DNA of 64,000 nucleotides from Methylophilus sp. (GTDB lineage: Bacteria; Pseudomonadota; Gammaproteobacteria; Burkholderiales; Methylophilaceae): positions 1-64,000 of the forward strand of contig JAUYRP010000001.1 of the NCBI GenBank assembly GCA_030696695.1, given 5' to 3'. Every line of letters starts with the position of its first letter. Position 1 is the first letter of the stretch. Shown one piece after another: positions 48,513 to 56,746 of this stretch. Under the pieces are notes generated by a model that did not search any database, was not told where the DNA came from, and worked only from the letters and a program-made list of their open reading frames with translations. The position numbers and the translations under genes are program-made.

Positions 48513-50468
48513 ATGAAAGTGCAATTAAACCTACTTGCATTCATGCTGGGAACAGCATTTAGTGCGGTATCGCTAAATACTTATGCTGAAGCAGCAGATG
48601 CCCAGGCGAATTTAAGTAAATTAAACGTCCCTGCAGGCTTTAAAATCGAAGTCTATGCGGATGTGCCAGATGCACGCCAAATGGCATTAGGTACCAATGG
48701 AAATATATATGTCGGCACGCGTGGCAATAAGGTCTATGCAGTCGTTGACAAGAACAAAGATCACAAAGCAGATCAAGTAATTACCATATTAGACGATTTG
48801 AACATTGGTAATGGTGTGGCGATGTACAAGGGTAACCTGTACGTGGCAGAACAGAACCGTATTACACGTTATGCTGCGCCAGATTTTGATTTGACACTGC
48901 CATTCAAGCAAATGCGCGAAGTCATCTATGACAAGCTGCCGAATAAGGCTCACCATGGCTGGCGATATATCGCTTTCGGTCCGGACAACAAGCTATATGT
49001 AACAGTGGGTGCGCCTTGCAATATTTGTGAAACAAAAGGGATTGAAGGTTCTATCATCAGAATGGATCCGGATGGCAGTAACGTAGAAACCTTTGCAAAA
49101 GGCGTTCGCAACTCGGTAGGTGTCGATTTTCAGCCAGACACCAATGTGGTCTATTTCACCGATAACGGCGGCGACATGATGGGCGACGATATCCCGCATG
49201 ACGAATTAAACGCAGCGGTCAAAGCAGGCCAGCACTTCGGTTTTCCTTACTACGCTGGCGGTGACGCTCGTTCCCCGCAGTTGAAAGATAAAACACCACC
49301 AAAGAATGTCGTTTTTCCGGCAGCTGAGTTTCAGGCGCATAGCGCCAACCTGGGTTTTAAATTCTATAGTGGTAAACAGTTTCCTGAGGAATACCAAGGT
49401 AGCGCAATTGTCGCCCAACATGGGTCATGGAATCGCAGCAAGCCGGTTGGTTATCAACTGATGAAGGTGAAATTCGACGCCCAGCATCGCGTGACTGGAA
49501 CTGAGGTGTTCATTGATGGCTGGTTGAATAATGGCGAAATCTGGGGACGCCCAACGGATGTGCTGCAATTGCCTGATGGCTCATTGCTGGTATCTGATGA
49601 CTACAACGGCGTGATTTACCGCGTTAGTTATGGCGAAGGTAATGCTGACGCTAAAGCACCAGCTACTGCTACAGCACTTGGCACTGTAACGGGTTTGAAA
49701 ATGCCTGAGTCTTCGATTGCCCATCCGGATGGGCGTATATTTGTTACGGAAATCGGTGAATTCGGCAAGAGCGGTGACGGTAAGGTGACTGTGATTAATG
49801 CTAACGGTTCAAAATCTACATTAGCTGATGGTTTGAATGATCCAAAAGGAATCGATATGTTCAATAATCAGCTGTATGTTGCAGATATGGATCAGGTAGT
49901 ACGTATTGATCTGCAAGGTAATAAAACGGTAATTGCAAAACCATCAGATTTCCAGAGCAAACCAGTTTTTCTGAATGACATTGAAATCGATGGCTTAGGC
50001 AACGTGTATGTATCCGATAGCGGGGAAGATAATGGTAAACATGCTGCCATTTACAAGATTACGTCTCAAGGGCAAGTGGTGCAACTCATCAGCGATAAAT
50101 CCGGCATAAAACGCCCAAATGGTTTATTAATGGATGGCCCCAATGCATTATTGGTTGCAGACTTTGGTACAGGAAAACTGTTCCGCATAGACTATTCTGA
50201 ACAAGACGGCAAAGTTAAGTCTAATTTGACGCTGCTGAATCAAGGCTTTGGTGCTGCTGATGGTTTGATACGTGATCCTAGCGGTGTACTCTACATCAGC
50301 GATTGGGCTGGCGGCAAAGTTTGGCAATTAAGCGAACCCAAGGCGACTCCGCAATTGATTAGCGAAGGAAATCAGTCGTCAGCAGACATTAACTTATCAG
50401 CCGATGGTAGAACGATACTGATGCCCGATATGAAGGCCGGGACATTGGTTCCAATTTCAATTCGTTAA
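48513..50468 (+). CDS. Secreted PQQ-type sugar dehydrogenase fused to an SMP-30/NHL-like propeller
   Basis: This 651-residue protein has a signal peptide (about 1-26, ending TYAEA). Residues about 35-370 match the sorbosone/soluble aldose dehydrogenase propeller: HHGWRYIAFGPDNKLYVTVG with the likely catalytic His, VGAPCNIC, GVRNSVGVDFQPDTN, YFTDNGGDMMGDD and IVAQHGSWNRS. After a linker near 372-385, residues 386-651 form a second propeller like SMP-30/gluconolactonase or NHL repeats (NDPKGIDMFNNQLYVADMD, RPNGLLMDGPNALLVADFGTG). It should act in the periplasm with PQQ, on a sugar or aldehyde not identified. It is likely regulated by the divergent AraC gene, and pqqA in the same island could raise cofactor supply. 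Confidence 0.85.
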   Translation: MKVQLNLLAFMLGTAFSAVSLNTYAEAADAQANLSKLNVPAGFKIEVYADVPDARQMALGTNGNIYVGTRGNKVYAVVDKNKDHKADQVITILDDLNIGNGVAMYKGNLYVAEQNRITRYAAPDFDLTLPFKQMREVIYDKLPNKAHHGWRYIAFGPDNKLYVTVGAPCNICETKGIEGSIIRMDPDGSNVETFAKGVRNSVGVDFQPDTNVVYFTDNGGDMMGDDIPHDELNAAVKAGQHFGFPYYAGGDARSPQLKDKTPPKNVVFPAAEFQAHSANLGFKFYSGKQFPEEYQGSAIVAQHGSWNRSKPVGYQLMKVKFDAQHRVTGTEVFIDGWLNNGEIWGRPTDVLQLPDGSLLVSDDYNGVIYRVSYGEGNADAKAPATATALGTVTGLKMPESSIAHPDGRIFVTEIGEFGKSGDGKVTVINANGSKSTLADGLNDPKGIDMFNNQLYVADMDQVVRIDLQGNKTVIAKPSDFQSKPVFLNDIEIDGLGNVYVSDSGEDNGKHAAIYKITSQGQVVQLISDKSGIKRPNGLLMDGPNALLVADFGTGKLFRIDYSEQDGKVKSNLTLLNQGFGAADGLIRDPSGVLYISDWAGGKVWQLSEPKATPQLISEGNQSSADINLSADGRTILMPDMKAGTLVPISIR

Positions 50469-50480
50469 TTGATAAAACAA

Positions 50481-50510
50481 TATAAAAGGCCGGAATTCCG
50501 GCCTTTTATA
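50481..50510 (+). terminator. Terminator: perfect 30-bp palindrome after the dehydrogenase
   Basis: The two 15-nt halves (TATAAAAGGCCGGAA and its exact complement) form a long GC-core stem with A/T flanks, 12 bp past the stop codon. It can work in both directions. Confidence 0.8.
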
Positions 50511-50650
50511 TTTTGAGATGTTACATGAATGATGCATGCGACTTGTGCTGCAATTTGCCCACAAGCTAAAGCTTTTGTCTAGACTGTGCAGCATACAATA
50601 ATAAAGTCATAATCTGACGCCTTGAGATGTATTTTATATTGGGAAATTAG

Positions 50651-50980
50651 ATGAACAAATGGTTAATATTAGGTGCAGCAATTGTTGCAGAAACCATTGC
50701 TACTGCGGCATTGAAGTCAAGTGAAGGCTTTACGAAACTAATTCCTTCTGCGGTTGTGATAATAGGATATGGAATAGCATTTTACTTTCTTTCAATAACC
50801 TTACGCTCGATTCCAGTCGGTATTGCTTATGCAATTTGGTCAGGCGTAGGAATTGTTCTGATTACTATTATTGGCTGGGGATTTTTTGGTCAGAAACTAG
50901 ATATTCCCGCACTTATTGGCATTGGTCTAATTATCGCTGGGGTCGTAACGATGAATGTTTTTTCCAGTTCAGGACACTGA
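50651..50980 (+). CDS. Small multidrug resistance (SMR) efflux protein, EmrE-like
   Basis: This 109-residue protein with four transmembrane helices carries the essential Glu14 ([19 protein letters not shown]) and the motif [15 protein letters not shown] of drug/proton antiporters of the EmrE/QacE group. It would export lipophilic cations such as quaternary ammonium compounds. It has its own leader of 140 bp after the preceding terminator; I saw no guanidine-riboswitch core there, which fits an EmrE-type rather than a Gdx-type protein. Confidence 0.9.
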   Translation: MNKWLILGAAIVAETIATAALKSSEGFTKLIPSAVVIIGYGIAFYFLSITLRSIPVGIAYAIWSGVGIVLITIIGWGFFGQKLDIPALIGIGLIIAGVVTMNVFSSSGH

Positions 50981-51048
50981 AACTGTAAAAATCAAGGTTA
51001 ACTGCAGCGTTCACTTGAGGCCGTTGTAGTGTATTTCAAATTTAAACT

Positions 51049-51076
51049 GGCCGTCAGCTATGCGGATATTTCTGCC
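51049..51076 (+). repeat. Dispersed 28-bp island repeat, copy C
   Basis: It begins GGCCGTCAGCTATGCGGAT and ends CTGCC; it aligns gap-free to copies A and B. Confidence 0.55.
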
Positions 51077-51139
51077 GGATTAGTTTTAATTATCAATTTT
51101 GATGGTAGTTAATTTTTGGAGTGATCTTGCAATTGTGCA

Positions 51140-51358
51140 ATGCGCCGTTGCACAATTGCCCATGATGCCGTTGAACGAGATGTTGAACTTGGGCTTATAG
51201 ATTACATATCCAAATTTAGGCTAGAATTCGGCAAGGGTTTTGCATATATGGGACCATTACACTGGATACCTGTTGCTAGATGGGATGTATTTGCATTAGG
51301 TCAGTGCAAGAATAAGAAATTAATATTTCAAGTAAACTTTAAATCACAACTAATGTAA
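51140..51358 (+). pseudogene. Remnant of a DUF1016/YhcG-type nuclease gene
   Basis: The fragment ERDVELGLIDYISKFRLEFG and then KGFAYMG matches the stretch just ahead of the nuclease core of DUF1016 (PDDEXK, YhcG-like) proteins. What follows does not match the expected core, and the frame ends after 72 codons. This is a decayed piece with no start of its own, a trace of older cargo. The exact ends are not known. Confidence 0.45.
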
Positions 51359-51360
51359 AG

Positions 51361-51481
51361 ATTGAGCTTAAAATGTGCATAAAGTTAACATTTATATTAT
51401 TATGTAAACATGAATATTAGTTTTCTATATGATTTTATAGTATTTTTTTCAAGATTAGCTTATGGAGTTATGCTAATAAGT
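51361..51481 (+). other. AT-rich right end of the island
   Basis: By hand count 25 of 120 bases are G or C (about 21%). GInts are described with a short AT-rich 3' end at this position. It contains TTATGTAAACAT (51400-51411), a 12-bp direct match to 33556-33567 near the left end, possibly a recombinase binding site. Confidence 0.6.
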
Positions 51482-52252
51482 AAAGATAGCCACGCCATGC
51501 TGATGATTTTGTTAGCGTTGCAAGAGCGCGCGCCTATCAATTTCAAATTGATAGCTATGAATTTAGACCAAAAACAACCTGGTTTTCCTGCAGATATTCT
51601 GCCAGCCTATTTTGAAAAGCTAGGCGTGGAGTATCGAATCGTAGAAGCGGACACTTACTCCATCGTGAAAGAGAAGATTCCTGAAGGTAAAACTACCTGC
51701 AGTCTTTGCTCACGTTTACGTCGCGGGATCATTTACACCACAGCGCAACAATTAGGCGCTACCAAAATTGCGCTAGGTCATCACCGTGATGATATTGTTG
51801 AAACGCTATTTTTAAATATGTTCTTTGGTGCCAAGCTCAAAGCCATGCCGCCTAAACTCGCAACGAATCGTGGCCAATTTATGGTAATTAGACCATTGGC
51901 ATACTGCAGTGAAAAAGACATTGCAAGCTATGCACGCCAAATGGAGTTCCCGATTATTCCATGTGATTTGTGTGGCAGCCAAGAAAATCTGCAACGCCAA
52001 AAAGTAAAAGACATGCTGACACTGTGGGAACGCGAACAACCCGGCCGCGTCAACAATATTTTCCGCGCCATTGGTAACGTTGAACCTTCTCACCTAGCAG
52101 ACTTTGATTTATACGATTTTAAAAACCTCAGTCAAGCCAAACCGGAGGATGAAGATCCACTGTTTGGGGACATTGCCAATGAAGGCGCAGCCCTCAATAT
52201 TGCGAGCGATGATGGCAAACGCATCGAATTTTCCCGAAAATCATCTACTTAA
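51410..52252 (+). pseudogene. ttcA: ttcA 3' part, fused to an island-derived start
   Basis: From 51482 on, the sequence is the rest of host ttc[42 protein letters not shown] and [11 protein letters not shown] through to the normal end. The island right end supplies an in-frame ATG and 23 foreign residues, so the frame is open for 280 codons, but the PP-loop reads LISKDS and lacks the SGG that binds ATP. No ribosome site precedes that ATG. I therefore call it inactive. Joining 33280-33427 to 51489-52252 gives 912 bp, an uninterrupted 303-codon gene. Confidence 0.9.
51471..51488 (+). other. Right island junction (attR core plus inverted end)
   Basis: TGCTAATA (51471-51478), then AGT, then the core AAAGATA (51482-51488). 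The core equals that at 33421-33427. In the uninterrupted gene it would encode Lys-Asp of the PP-loop. Confidence 0.8.
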
Positions 52253-52343
52253 CAAATTTTTTATTGGGTTTACATAGCGTTATATTGTCTATCTAGCAAT
52301 TAGCTTGCTATTATCTAACACAACCCTTATATCCTAGGTTTAA

Positions 52344-54947
52344 ATGTCTAAACTCCTGATTGTTGAATCTCCCTCGAAAGCTAAAACGCTTAAAAAGTAT
52401 CTTGGGAGCGATTTTGAAGTGCTTGCCTCCTACGGGCACGTGCGCGACCTCATCCCAAAAAATGGAGCGGTAGATCCTACACAGCAGTTCGCAATGAAAT
52501 ACGACATCATCGAGCGCAACAGCAAACATGTGGATGCGATTGCCAAAGCCGTTAAATCTGCCGATAGCATTTATCTGGCAACCGACCCGGACCGCGAGGG
52601 GGAAGCCATTTCATGGCATATTGCAGAAATATTAGCGGACAAAAAGCTACTTAAAAACAAGCTACTCAAACGTGTGGAATTTAACGAAATCACACAAACT
52701 GCAGTGAAATATGCGATTGATCACCCACGTGATATCGCCATGAACTTGGTCAATGCACAACAAGCACGGCGTGCGCTCGATTACTTAGTTGGATTTAATT
52801 TATCACCCTTGCTGTGGAAAAAAATTCGCCGTGGTTTGTCTGCAGGCCGCGTACAAAGCCCTGCCTTACGCTTGATTGTGGAACGCGAATTAGAAATTGA
52901 AGCGTTTACCTCGCAAGAATACTGGTCCATTCATTTAGATGCTTTAAAACACGCGCATCGTTTTAATGCAAAATTGATTCAGCTGAATGGCGATAAAATC
53001 GAACAATTCAGCGTCATTAATCATGACCAACAAGCAGATATTGTCGGTAAATTGCTCATCGCCTCCGCTGGTAAAACTACCGTTAGCCGAGTTGAGAAAA
53101 AACAACGCAGCCGCAGCCCTGCTGCGCCATTTACCACATCGACACTGCAACAAGAAGCCGTGCGTAAATTAGGATTTACCACCAGCCGTGCCATGCGTAT
53201 TGCACAACAGTTGTATGAAGGTATTGATGTAGGTAGTGGCACAGTGGGTTTAATTACTTATATGCGTACTGACTCTTTCAGCCTGGCTGCTGAGGCAGTG
53301 ATGCAAATTCGTGATTACGTGAAAAAGAATTTTGAAGCAGATTATTTGCCAAAATCACCGATCATGTACAAAACCAAAGCCAAAAATGCACAAGAAGCGC
53401 ATGAGGCAATCCGCCCTACCGATATTTTCCGCAGTCCAGCAAGTGTGCGCCAATACTTGAATGATGAACAATTCAAACTGTACGAAATGATTTGGAAACG
53501 TACCTTGGCATGCCAAATGACGCAAGCCAAATACGATGCAGTGAGCGTAGATTTATCTGTTGGATCAGATGCCACACTATTCCGTGCCTCTGGCCAAACC
53601 CTAGTATTCCCAGGGTTTATTGCGGTATACATGGAAGGCACCGATGATGCTGAAGAGGAGGCTGAAGCTAAATTACCGCACCTCGAAACAGGTGAAATCC
53701 TGAATGTAGAAAAAATATATGGCGATCAACACTTTACCGAACCACCGCCACGTTATTCAGAGGCCAGCTTAGTCAAAGCACTTGAAGAATACGGCATCGG
53801 TCGCCCTTCTACTTATGCCAGCATTATTAGCACACTGCAAGACCGCGAATATGTGCTTTTGGATAAGAAGCGCTTTACACCTACCGATGTCGGACGTGTT
53901 GTAAATAAATTCTTAACTGAGCACTTTAGACAATACGTAGATTATGATTTTACTGCCAAGCTAGAGAATGAATTGGATGAGATTGCAGAAGGTAATCGTG
54001 ACTGGATACCCGTCATGGACAAATTCTGGCAAGGGTTCAACCAGCAAATCATCAATAAGGCAGACGTAGATAGACCGGGCAATGAGTTGATTGACGAGCA
54101 GTGCCCAAAATGTGGCAAACAGCTACAAAAGCAACTCAGCCGCTTTGGCACTTTTATTGGTTGCACAGGTTATAACGCAGAGCCAAAATGTGATTACAAG
54201 CGCAGCATGAACGGTACAGCGCAAGCTGGAAGCGACCCTGTCACGATCGGTACTGATGCTGAATCAGGTAAAGTAATCTTCTTGATGAATGGTCCCTATG
54301 GACCCTACTTGCAAGTAGGTGTCGCAGTAGAGGGTGAAAAGAAAAAACCAAAACGTGTCAGCATTCCTAAGGAAGTGCCATTGGCTGATGTCAATATTGA
54401 TATTGCCAATATGTTGCTCTCTCTACCACGCGATTTAGGTCAGCACCCTGATACAGGTAAAAAGATTGTGGCCAATATCGGTCGCTTTGGACCTTACGTG
54501 AATCATGATGGCAAGTTTAAATCTATTCCTAAGTCTGAAAGTGTATTCAACATTGATTTAGCAGGTGCAGTCACACTGCTTGCAGCGGCCAATACTGGGC
54601 CTGCACCTATCGCAGATTTAGGTCCACACCCAAGTGGTGAAGGCCGTATAGAAGTGTATGCTGGCCGCTACGGTCCTTATGTGCAACATGCAAAAATTCG
54701 CGCTACCTTGCCAAAGAGCGTTAGCCCAGAGGAATTAACACTGGATGAAGCGCTTGTGCTACTAACGGAAAAGGCGGCCAAAGAAACACCTACGAAAAAA
54801 TCATCAGCTAAAAAAGCTAGCGCAAAATCTTCCGAAAAAGTGGCAGCTGCTCCTAAAAAAGTTACAGCCAAAAAGACCCCTGTTAAAAAGACCTTGGTCA
54901 AAAAGGCAACTGTTAGAAAACCTGCAGCAAAGAAAGCTGCAGGTTAG
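52344..54947 (+). CDS. topA: DNA topoisomerase I
   Basis: This 867-residue type IA topoisomerase relaxes negative supercoils. It shows the Toprim domain (LLIVESPSKAKTLKKYLG; ATDPDREGEAISWHI), the catalytic Tyr in GLITYMRTDSFSLA, a C-terminal zinc ribbon (CPKCGKQLQ ... GCTGYNAEPKCDYKR) and further C-terminal repeats with GPYGPYLQV and GRFGPYVNH. The last 90 residues are a Lys/Ala-rich basic tail that likely helps bind DNA. A terminator follows. Confidence 0.97.
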   Translation: MSKLLIVESPSKAKTLKKYLGSDFEVLASYGHVRDLIPKNGAVDPTQQFAMKYDIIERNSKHVDAIAKAVKSADSIYLATDPDREGEAISWHIAEILADKKLLKNKLLKRVEFNEITQTAVKYAIDHPRDIAMNLVNAQQARRALDYLVGFNLSPLLWKKIRRGLSAGRVQSPALRLIVERELEIEAFTSQEYWSIHLDALKHAHRFNAKLIQLNGDKIEQFSVINHDQQADIVGKLLIASAGKTTVSRVEKKQRSRSPAAPFTTSTLQQEAVRKLGFTTSRAMRIAQQLYEGIDVGSGTVGLITYMRTDSFSLAAEAVMQIRDYVKKNFEADYLPKSPIMYKTKAKNAQEAHEAIRPTDIFRSPASVRQYLNDEQFKLYEMIWKRTLACQMTQAKYDAVSVDLSVGSDATLFRASGQTLVFPGFIAVYMEGTDDAEEEAEAKLPHLETGEILNVEKIYGDQHFTEPPPRYSEASLVKALEEYGIGRPSTYASIISTLQDREYVLLDKKRFTPTDVGRVVNKFLTEHFRQYVDYDFTAKLENELDEIAEGNRDWIPVMDKFWQGFNQQIINKADVDRPGNELIDEQCPKCGKQLQKQLSRFGTFIGCTGYNAEPKCDYKRSMNGTAQAGSDPVTIGTDAESGKVIFLMNGPYGPYLQVGVAVEGEKKKPKRVSIPKEVPLADVNIDIANMLLSLPRDLGQHPDTGKKIVANIGRFGPYVNHDGKFKSIPKSESVFNIDLAGAVTLLAAANTGPAPIADLGPHPSGEGRIEVYAGRYGPYVQHAKIRATLPKSVSPEELTLDEALVLLTEKAAKETPTKKSSAKKASAKSSEKVAAAPKKVTAKKTPVKKTLVKKATVRKPAAKKAAG

Positions 54948-54988
54948 GCAACCTAACAGATTCAGCTTTATTTAGTGACGTTTTTACA

Positions 54989-55028
54989 GCCATAAAAAAA
55001 CACGCTGAATAGCGTGTTTTTTTATGGC
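54989..55028. terminator. Bidirectional terminator between topA and the endopeptidase gene
   Basis: A perfect 18-bp inverted repeat (GCCATAAAAAAACACGCT, loop GAAT, complement) has internal A and T runs so that it works from either side. It separates two convergent genes. Confidence 0.9.
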
Positions 55029-55054
55029 TACATAGCAGCTCAGTTAATATTAGT

Positions 55055-56131
55055 TCAGTTATAGTAAGTTTCCATCTCTGTTTGCCCTAATGTAATAGGC
55101 ACGTCGTCTATATCGTTTATCGGTTTTGGATCAGTATTATGTTCTATCCATTTCCTCACGCGGTTTGCGTCGCCAATTCTTGAGTACTTACCATTAGAAT
55201 CAAGTAACACAATGATTACAGGCTCACCTGCCAATTGTGCTTGCATCACTAGGCATCTACCTGCCTCATTAATAAATCCGGTTTTAGACAAGCCAATGAC
55301 CCAATCACTATTGCGCACCAAAATATTGGTATTGTTAAAATGTGCAGGTCCACGTCTCGATAATTGAATATCGTAGGATGATGTCGTGCTCATGTTGCGA
55401 ATTGCGTCATAGTGATAAGCAGCATTCACCATTTTTGCCAAATCTTCTGCAGTAGAGACATTGCTACTGTCCAAGCCTGTTGAATCAGAAAAATGGGTAT
55501 TCACCATGCCCAAATTCAGGGCTTTTTGATTCATATCACGGATAAATTGAGACCGGCCTGCTGGATAAGTAGTCGCCAAGGCGGAAGCCGCACGATTTTC
55601 TGATGCAATCAACGCTAGGTTTAATAGTTCATTACGTGATAGCCGCGTGCCGATAGGCAATCTTGAGGATGTGCCTTTTAAATAATCTACATCAGCATTG
55701 GTGACTTCAACTTCTTCATCTAAATTTAGGCCAGAGTCTAGAATCACCATGGCGGTCATCAGTTTAGTCACCGATGCAATGGGTGTTGGCGCATTGGTAT
55801 TTTTAGCGTAGATAATTTCATTGGTGTTTTGATTAATTACCAACGCTTTGGCAGAAGCTAGGTTTAATGGACTAATACCATCATAACCATCAGCAGCATA
55901 GGCTTGGTTAATGGCGGACGATTTACGTATCTTGGCATTGATACGAGAGCCCTTATATTTGATGACACGTTGAGATTTAGCACGTGATGATTTAGATGTA
56001 GCTTTGTGCTTCACTGAAGAGACAGTCGCTGACTTACGCGGTTTTTTACCTGCGGCTTCGCTTTCGAATGGCACAAGCACTAAACCAACCACCACATAAA
56101 GCAAAGTCAAATGTTTGAGAAAAAATTTCAT
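55055..56131 (-). CDS. pbpG: D-alanyl-D-alanine endopeptidase (PBP7/PbpG type)
   Basis: This 358-residue serine peptidase of the S11 family cleaves peptidoglycan cross-links. A signal peptide (1-27) is followed by a basic Lys/Ser-rich stretch (28-75). The catalytic motifs are SVTK in PIASVTKLMTAM, SEN in LIASENRAASAL (SxN) and KTG in GLSKTGFINEAG. The basic N-terminal insertion is longer than in Escherichia coli PbpG. Confidence 0.9.
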   Translation of the reverse strand: MKFFLKHLTLLYVVVGLVLVPFESEAAGKKPRKSATVSSVKHKATSKSSRAKSQRVIKYKGSRINAKIRKSSAINQAYAADGYDGISPLNLASAKALVINQNTNEIIYAKNTNAPTPIASVTKLMTAMVILDSGLNLDEEVEVTNADVDYLKGTSSRLPIGTRLSRNELLNLALIASENRAASALATTYPAGRSQFIRDMNQKALNLGMVNTHFSDSTGLDSSNVSTAEDLAKMVNAAYHYDAIRNMSTTSSYDIQLSRRGPAHFNNTNILVRNSDWVIGLSKTGFINEAGRCLVMQAQLAGEPVIIVLLDSNGKYSRIGDANRVRKWIEHNTDPKPINDIDDVPITLGQTEMETYYN

Positions 56132-56317
56132 CGCTACACCGTTTACTGTTCACCAAGGTTAATTAATTCTAATCAAAATTCATTTATTGTCAATACTTTA
56201 CATGCGATTTGTAAACCATTTGTTGAGTTATTAATTTTTTTTGTTTTTTTACAACGCTGACCCATAAACCCTAACGTTTTATGGCAAAATTGGCTTACTG
56301 CATTTTGAGCATTGATT

Positions 56318-56698
56318 ATGAAATTTCCAGAAGAACTGCTTTATACCAACGAACACATGTGGACGCAAGCCCAAGCGGATGGCACTTGGGTTGCTGGCAT
56401 CAGTGATTATGCGCAGGATTTGCTTGGCGATGTGGTATTCGTGGATCCACCTAAGGTGGGCACCACAATCATTGCAGGCCAGCCTTGTGGATTGGTGGAG
56501 TCGGTGAAAACGGGTTCTGATTTACATGCGCCATTAGACGGCAAGGTGATTGAAATCAATAACGAGGTAATAGAGTCGCCAGAGCGCTTAAATGACAAAC
56601 CTTATAAAAACTGGATTTTTAAATTTGAAGCCAGCAACGCGACTCAAACTAAATCGCTATTGAGTGCTGATGCCTACAAGGCGCTCACTGACAACTAA
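56318..56698 (+). CDS. gcvH: Glycine cleavage system H protein
   Basis: This 126-residue lipoyl carrier has the lipoylation site Lys64 in GLVESVKTGSDLHAPLDG. GcvH shuttles the aminomethyl group between P, T and L proteins, and in many bacteria also donates lipoate. gcvT and gcvP are not beside it, so here it is a lone gene, divergent from pbpG. I use the ATG of MKFPEELLYTNEHMW; a TTG two codons earlier is in frame. Confidence 0.93.
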   Translation: MKFPEELLYTNEHMWTQAQADGTWVAGISDYAQDLLGDVVFVDPPKVGTTIIAGQPCGLVESVKTGSDLHAPLDGKVIEINNEVIESPERLNDKPYKNWIFKFEASNATQTKSLLSADAYKALTDN

Positions 56699-56746
56699 AT
56701 ACTACTAAAACTTCTGCTAAATAAAGCGCAATAACGGCTGATTTTC

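Larger units (their letters stand above)
33421..51488 (+). mobile_element. GInt-type genomic island inserted in ttcA
   Basis: Boundaries are set by the two halves of ttcA, which rejoin in frame across a 7-bp direct repeat AAAGATA (33421-33427 and 51482-51488). The unit length between repeats is 18,061 bp. Immediately inside the left end lies a four-gene block of three tyrosine recombinases and a small fourth gene, then cargo, then an AT-rich right end. This tripartite plan, with ginABCD as the hallmark, matches the published description of GInt elements, which integrate site-specifically with flanking imperfect direct repeats and excise as circles. Assignment to GInts is by layout and protein features, not by a search. 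Confidence 0.88.

Noticed and set aside
50511-50650. Guanidine riboswitch ahead of the SMR gene
   Set aside because: I found no paired ACGR-loop hairpins or ykkC-like core in the leader.
51410-52252. A functional second TtcA made from the island-derived start
   Set aside because: The PP-loop has LIS in place of SGG and there is no ribosome site, so ATP binding should be lost.
56132-56317. Glycine riboswitch upstream of gcvH
   Set aside because: The gap is AT-rich and shows no tandem aptamer pattern.
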